Shown one piece after another: positions 60,528 to 64,000 of a stretch of 64,000 nucleotides of DNA. The notes beneath the pieces are model-generated. The model was not told the origin of the DNA, ran no database searches, and saw nothing but the letters and a program-made list of their open reading frames with translations. The stretch's first letter is position 1, and every line of letters begins with the position of its first letter. This DNA comes from Euzebya pacifica (GTDB lineage: Bacteria; Actinomycetota; Nitriliruptoria; Euzebyales; Euzebyaceae): assembly GCF_003344865.1 (NCBI RefSeq), contig NZ_CP031165.1, positions 5,399,910-5,463,909 on the forward strand, in the 5' to 3' direction. A program made the position numbers and the translations under genes.

Positions 60528-60641
60528 CCGCTTGTCGGGTTTCGGGCCGCCCGTCGCAGGAACCCGACACGCGGCCGCGGGGCCGGCCGACACGACCACC
60601 CGCTTGTCGGGTTTCGGGCCGCCCGTCGCAGGAACCCGACA
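60528..60641. repeat. Two identical 42-nt repeats containing the 37-nt TGTCG...CGACA element
   Basis: 60528-60569 and 60600-60641 are identical (42 nt), period 72. Each has 9-bp inverted ends TGTCGGGTT/AACCCGACA (60533-60541 with 60561-60569; 60605-60613 with 60633-60641) and an inner palindrome CGGGC-C-GCCCG. They fill the convergent gap between the DsrE and thioredoxin genes and may also aid termination. Near-identical to the element at 38375. Confidence 0.85.
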
Positions 60642-60671
60642 GGCGCCCGGGTCGTCGCAGGCCGGTGGGGG

Positions 60672-61175
60672 CTAGGCCGGCTGGGGGGTCGTGGAGTCCA
60701 GCAACGCCAGCAGCTCGTCCTCACGGGGCACGCCGCTGACGCGACCGAGCAGGTGGCCTTCCTCGGTGATCAGCAGGGTCGTCGGGGCCCGCATCACCCG
60801 GTGGGCCCGCACGAGGTCCAGTGCCTCCGCGACGTCGAGCGCCACGATGCCGACGTCACTGCGGCCGGCGGTGACCCGGTCCAGCACCTCACGGGTGGCG
60901 ACGCATGGCTGGCAGTTCGGCGCGGTGAACTCCACGAACACGAGGGGGGAGGCGGGGGCGATGGCGGCGGCGATGTCGGCAGCCTCGACCGGCAGGGTCG
61001 ACCAGCGCGACACGGACGAACCGGCGACGGGATCGGGCCGGTCCTGACCGGAGCGGTCCCCACCGGCCGGGCGCGCTGCGTCCGTGGTCCGGACTCGCCC
61101 GTCACGGGCCTTCCACCAGGCGCTGAACGCCCCGGTGGCGGCGATGACGAGCAGCAGGACGACGACGCGGTCCAT
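60672..61175 (-). CDS. Membrane-anchored thioredoxin-like protein
   Basis: 167 residues from ATG 61175, one base shared with the DUF4395 stop (TGATG). An N-terminal TM (VVVLLLVIAATGAFSAWW) is followed by a linker and a thioredoxin fold with active site NCQPC and cis-Pro MRAPTTLL. It probably transfers electrons outside the membrane; DUF4395 next to it is a usual partner. Last gene of the cysH operon. Confidence 0.88.
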   Translation of the reverse strand: MDRVVVLLLVIAATGAFSAWWKARDGRVRTTDAARPAGGDRSGQDRPDPVAGSSVSRWSTLPVEAADIAAAIAPASPLVFVEFTAPNCQPCVATREVLDRVTAGRSDVGIVALDVAEALDLVRAHRVMRAPTTLLITEEGHLLGRVSGVPREDELLALLDSTTPQPA

Positions 61176-61621
61176 CAGGCGGTCCCTCCGCGCAGGCGCT
61201 GGCCGACGGCGTACATCTCGCAACCCACGCAGATGCCGGTTGCGGCCAGCAGGCCCGACAGCGCGACGACGACGAGGACCAGGCCCCATCCGAGCGCCGT
61301 GGCACCGGCAAGGACCGCAGCCAGCCCGGCACCGCTGAAGATCAGCCCCATCACCTGGCTGAACCGTGGTCCCGCCTCGGGCTCGGTCTCCGGCGGCGGA
61401 CCGAGGTCGAACCGACGCTTCACGAACCGGAAGACGTTGCCGTACGGCGACCAGCGCAACCCGGCGATCGCGGCGACGGCGAACACGGCGACCTGCACCG
61501 ACAGCACGGCCGCGGACTGGGTCAGGTACGCCGTGGCGAGGACCACGAAGGTCAGCGCAGCGGAGAAGCGGGGTCCTCGGACGTCGATCATCAGCGGTTG
61601 GGAGGATGTTGGTTCTGACAT
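61175..61621 (-). CDS. DUF4395 membrane protein
   Basis: 148 residues from ATG 61621 with AGGAGACC upstream. Four hydrophobic segments and the conserved GICVGCEMY near the C-terminus identify DUF4395. Such proteins are encoded with thioredoxin-like and sulfur genes; a quinone- or thiol-linked role is inferred only from this. 39 nt after cysH. Confidence 0.87.
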   Translation of the reverse strand: MSEPTSSQPLMIDVRGPRFSAALTFVVLATAYLTQSAAVLSVQVAVFAVAAIAGLRWSPYGNVFRFVKRRFDLGPPPETEPEAGPRFSQVMGLIFSGAGLAAVLAGATALGWGLVLVVVALSGLLAATGICVGCEMYAVGQRLRGGTA

Positions 61622-61660
61622 GTTCGGGTCTCCTCGACTGCGAGGGGAGGGGAAGCGCGG

Positions 61661-62395
61661 TCAGGCGCTCGTGGTGGATTCCAGGTGGATGCCGCACTCG
61701 GTCTTGGCACGGCCGGCCCAGCGGCCGGCACGGTCGTCCTCACCGGGTGCGGTCGGGCGGGTGCAGGGGGCGCAGCCGATCGAGCCGAACCCCCGGTTGG
61801 CCAGCGGGTGGGGCGGCAGGTCGTGCAGGCGGCGGTGGCCTGCGACGTCGGCGGCGGTCCAGGCGGCCAACGGCGCAACCTTCAGCAGCGTCCGGCCGTC
61901 CCTGTCCGCGGTGGCGACCACCGGGGTCGAGGCGCGGTCGGGGGTCTGCGAGCGACGCACGCCGGTGGCCCAGCCGTCGTAGCCCTCGAGCGCCTCGTCG
62001 AGCGGGGCGACCTTGCGGAGGGCGCAGCACACGTCGGGGTCACGCAGGTACATGGCCGGGCCGTAACGGTCGGCCTGCTGCGCGACGGTCAGGTCAGGGC
62101 GCACGTCGATCACGTTGCGCAGCCCCAACCGGTTGGCCAGCAGGTGGCGGTAGGCCAGGCTCTCGGCGAAGTGGAAGCCGGTGTCGAGGAACAGCACGGG
62201 CAGGTCGGCGTCGACCTCGGCCACGAGGCTCAGCAGGGTGGCGGCGTCCGCACCGAAGCTGGAGGTGACGGCGAAGCGGGGGATGCAGGCGCGGGCCCAG
62301 CGCAGGATGTCGATGGCGGGGGCACCCTCCAACTCGTGGGCGGCCTCCTCGACATCGATGTCCGACAGCGCCGGGACCAGGGTGTCGGTCACCAC
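61661..62395 (-). CDS. cysH: Phosphoadenylyl-/adenylyl-sulfate reductase
   Basis: 244 residues from GTG 62395. The PAPS-reductase fold has FLDTGFHFAES and GVRRSQTPDRAS. DVCCALRK and later CAPC give the two Cys pairs of a 4Fe-4S cluster, and ECGIHL near the C-terminus has the catalytic Cys. This pattern is typical of APS reductases. It makes sulfite for cysteine synthesis. The start overlaps the upstream Dsr-like gene by 7 nt. Confidence 0.95.
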   Translation of the reverse strand: MVTDTLVPALSDIDVEEAAHELEGAPAIDILRWARACIPRFAVTSSFGADAATLLSLVAEVDADLPVLFLDTGFHFAESLAYRHLLANRLGLRNVIDVRPDLTVAQQADRYGPAMYLRDPDVCCALRKVAPLDEALEGYDGWATGVRRSQTPDRASTPVVATADRDGRTLLKVAPLAAWTAADVAGHRRLHDLPPHPLANRGFGSIGCAPCTRPTAPGEDDRAGRWAGRAKTECGIHLESTTSA

Positions 62396-62766
62396 GTGAG
62401 GACCCCTTCGGCATCGGCGATGGCCGACGCCACGTCGTCGTCGCCGACGACGTCGATGCCCGCGAGCAGGTCCTCGGGGCCGATGCCCTGACGAGCCATC
62501 GCCGGCTGGTGGGCCACCACGCGGATGCCGCTCTCGAGCAGGGCACGCAGGTCATGGGCCGCAGCGGCCGGCGGGAACGGCGCGTCACCGATGCGACGCG
62601 GCGGCGTCTCGCCGTCGGCAACGGCCAGCCGGACGGCGTCCTCGAGCAGGACCACGACCAGGTCCACGTCCTGGGTGACGGCGTAGGCGTTGGCCTCCAG
62701 CGACGGCTCGGCACCGCGGGGGGCGCCCGGTGCGTGCCGGATCAGGCTGACGAGTCGACGGGGCAC
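62389..62766 (-). CDS. DsrE/Tus-like protein without cysteine
   Basis: 125 residues from GTG 62766. The C-terminal half has the DsrE-family look (RQGIGPEDLLAGIDVVG...ADAEGVLTW). The strand before ARQGI, where relatives often hold a Cys, reads VVAHQPAM; there is no Cys anywhere in the protein. It may be a structural sulfur-relay subunit or bind another ligand. Tight spacing on both sides (7 nt, and 7-nt overlap with cysH). Confidence 0.7.
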   Translation of the reverse strand: MPRRLVSLIRHAPGAPRGAEPSLEANAYAVTQDVDLVVVLLEDAVRLAVADGETPPRRIGDAPFPPAAAAHDLRALLESGIRVVAHQPAMARQGIGPEDLLAGIDVVGDDDVASAIADAEGVLTW

Positions 62767-62773
62767 GGTGCGT

Positions 62774-63133
62774 TCAGCTCCCCACGCCGACGGAGAGGAC
62801 CAGGTCGGCGTCGCGGACGACGCCCCACAGCTCGGCGTGGTCGCCCTCGATGACACCGGTGGCCTGTCGGCCGTCGACGCCGAGCGCCACGCTGGCGTCG
62901 GTTTCCACGATCCACTGCAGCGGCCCGCCGAGGACGCCCTTGCGGATCAGCCCCTCGACGGCCCGGGCCACGGGATGGGTGCCGGCGGACAGCACGGCCG
63001 CTTCGTCATGGGCGAAGACACGAACGGTGACACCACGCTCGACGAGGCGTTCGACCAGCCCGAGGGCGGTGATCGTCTGCTCGTTGGCGCTGCCGGCGTT
63101 GAGGACGAGGGCGGCGGAGGCGATCACAGCCAC
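62774..63133 (-). CDS. DsrE/TusD-like protein without cysteine
   Basis: 119 residues from GTG 63133, overlapping the upstream gene by 10 nt. LVLNAGSANEQTITALGLVERL is a DsrE-type N-terminus, and HAELWGVVRDADLVLSVG ends the fold. Where relatives have Cys before this last segment the strand reads WIVETDASV; no Cys in the whole protein. The fold assignment is from motif pattern only. Confidence 0.72.
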   Translation of the reverse strand: MAVIASAALVLNAGSANEQTITALGLVERLVERGVTVRVFAHDEAAVLSAGTHPVARAVEGLIRKGVLGGPLQWIVETDASVALGVDGRQATGVIEGDHAELWGVVRDADLVLSVGVGS

Positions 63134-63435
63134 ACCGCCTTGTCGGTGGCGTCGACGAGGAGGTCGCCGACCGACGGGATGTCGGTCGGCTTGATGCCGT
63201 CAGCCACGGCGGTCGGGGGGATGCCCCGCCGACGGAGCGCATCGGTGTCGACCAGGACGGCCGCGCCGGCGGCCAGGGCCGTGGCCACCCGGTCGTTGGA
63301 GGGGTGGGCCGGGCGGGCCAGGTCGGCGCCGCGGTCGAGCAGGACGACGGTCACCTCCTCGCCCTTCTGGCTGAGGAGGGCGGACAGGTGCAGCGGCCAG
63401 CAGTCGCCGGCGGACAGCAGGACGGTGGTCCGCAT
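63124..63435 (-). CDS. DsrH/TusB- or DsrE-like protein
   Basis: 103 residues from ATG 63435, one base after the stop of the TusA-like gene. VLVDTDALRRRGIPPTAV has Asp where relatives often have Cys before the RRGI motif. Its only Cys is Cys12 in SAGDCWPLH near the N-terminus, a different place. Belongs with the next two genes as an apparent three-subunit set. Confidence 0.72.
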   Translation of the reverse strand: MRTTVLLSAGDCWPLHLSALLSQKGEEVTVVLLDRGADLARPAHPSNDRVATALAAGAAVLVDTDALRRRGIPPTAVADGIKPTDIPSVGDLLVDATDKAVWL

Positions 63436-63436
63436 G

Positions 63437-64000
63437 TCAGGCCTTCTCGATCAGCAGGCGGATGGCCGGTCGTCCGCCCGCGTCCTGTGCACGTTCGACG
63501 GCTACCAGGGCATGACCGGCGCGGTCGGCCCACCGTGCGAAGGAGGCGGGGGATCCGGGGCCCTCGGCGAGGACCTCGAGGATGTCACCGGCGCGCAGGT
63601 CGGTCATGGCACGCATCGCCTCGACGACACCGCTGTCGCGGGTCTGCCCACGGGCGTCGAGGGTCGCGGCGGGGGAGATCGTGGAGCGAGGGGCGCGGCC
63701 GCCGGTGGCTCGCATGCGCCAGACCCGGCCGTGGATGCCGCCGGAGGTCTCGGCCAGGTCGACCATGACGCCGGAGCCTTCGGTGGCGCCGGCGAGGAGG
63801 CCGCGTTCGAGGGCTTCGGCGAGGGCGGGGTCCAGTCGTTCGACGAGCGCGACCGCGGGAGACAGGCCGCTGACCTCTGCCCAGTCGCTGCCGGCACGGT
63901 CGACACGGGCATCGGGGGCGTAGGCGCGGATGGCACGGACCGCACGCTGGGCGGCATCGCTGGTGGCGCGCGACGTCGGCGGATCGCCGGGCAGCGCGCT
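63437..64000 (-). CDS. TusA-like domain fusion, N-terminus beyond window
   Basis: The frame is open from 64000 to the TGA at 63437 (at least 187 residues), so the start is outside the window. The last 75 residues resemble TusA/SirA: LDARGQTRDSGVVEAMRAM, GDILEVLAEGPGSPASFARWADRAGHAL. In TusA the motif is LDxRGLxCPxPV; here CPxP is replaced by RDSG, so the catalytic Cys is gone. The preceding ~110 residues are an unrecognised domain. First visible gene of the sulfur operon. Confidence 0.68.
   Translation of the reverse strand, partial: SALPGDPPTSRATSDAAQRAVRAIRAYAPDARVDRAGSDWAEVSGLSPAVALVERLDPALAEALERGLLAGATEGSGVMVDLAETSGGIHGRVWRMRATGGRAPRSTISPAATLDARGQTRDSGVVEAMRAMTDLRAGDILEVLAEGPGSPASFARWADRAGHALVAVERAQDAGGRPAIRLLIEKA

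Noticed and set aside
60528-60641. CRISPR-like pair: 37-nt repeat, 35-nt spacer, partly palindromic ends
   Set aside because: Only two copies, identity extends to 42 nt, a related copy lies alone at 38375, and there are no cas genes in the window.
1-64000. tRNA or rRNA genes
   Set aside because: I looked for cloverleaf-like arms with TTCGANNC loops and for 16S/23S cores and saw none.

Overview
The window is about 70% G+C, densely coded and actinobacterial. Evidence: mycothiol synthesis (MshA), a Rex redox repressor, a BldN/RsbN-type ECF sigma and regulator pair, an HbhA-like protein beside an Rv0474-like XRE regulator, frequent GTG/TTG starts, and two secreted giants ending in triple cell-wall-binding repeats (PF04122 type). 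Heavy use of that repeat in a non-Streptomyces, non-Mycobacterium background suggests the Euzebya/Nitriliruptor lineage; this is inference. No rRNA, tRNA, IS element, prophage or cas gene was seen.

Layout. 1-1856: end of a PLP aminotransferase and a Vms1/Rv2629-like protein, closed by a two-way terminator. 1965-17465 (minus): a sugar locus with a ribose-type ABC importer, Gfo/Idh/MocA oxidoreductase, xylose-isomerase-like TIM barrel, ROK regulator and a 2681-residue secreted ThuA/sugar-dehydrogenase/carbohydrate-binding protein. The importer and the giant have near-identical promoters, so they are probably co-regulated. 17743-25533: purD, an AraC-type regulator divergent from a flavin monooxygenase plus acetoacetate-decarboxylase-like pair, a lipoprotein propeller, and purB. 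25903-44417: a block whose order recalls Streptomyces rex...bldN-rsbN...proC and Mycobacterium Rv0498-Rv0502 (precorrin-2 dehydrogenase, rex, glutaredoxin-like, 7-TM protein, acyl-CoA ligase, TIM barrel, FAD oxidase, bldN-like, rsbN-like, xseB/xseA, acyltransferase, SDR, acuC, surface propeller protein, proC). 44483-48943: YbjN-like, mshA, HbhA-like, XRE, asparaginase.

49017-54718 is rich in likely cyclic-di-GMP genes: an RsiG-like anti-sigma factor, a DUF4388 protein with two MshEN-like motifs, an EAL phosphodiesterase and an overlapping PAS-GGDEF cyclase. An M23 peptidase with an apparent CTG start and a Bcp peroxiredoxin lie among them. 54756-60110: ygfZ, a compact intergenic transcription unit with a strong Shine-Dalgarno-like sequence and a 14-codon ORF, a small membrane protein, and the oxidative pentose-phosphate genes gnd-zwf-pgl.

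60150-64000 is a sulfur region: a Cys-containing DsrE protein on the plus strand, and facing it a seven-gene operon (TusA-like fusion, three Dsr/Tus-like proteins, cysH, DUF4395, thioredoxin) in which the usual catalytic cysteines of the sulfur-relay proteins appear to be missing. A 37-nt palindromic element bounded by TGTCG and CGACA occurs six times in three intergenic regions.

Gene-free stretches over 300 nt are 25534-25902 (plus-strand terminator, tiny ORF, three tandem 50-nt repeats) and 55686-56090 (the candidate small RNA unit).
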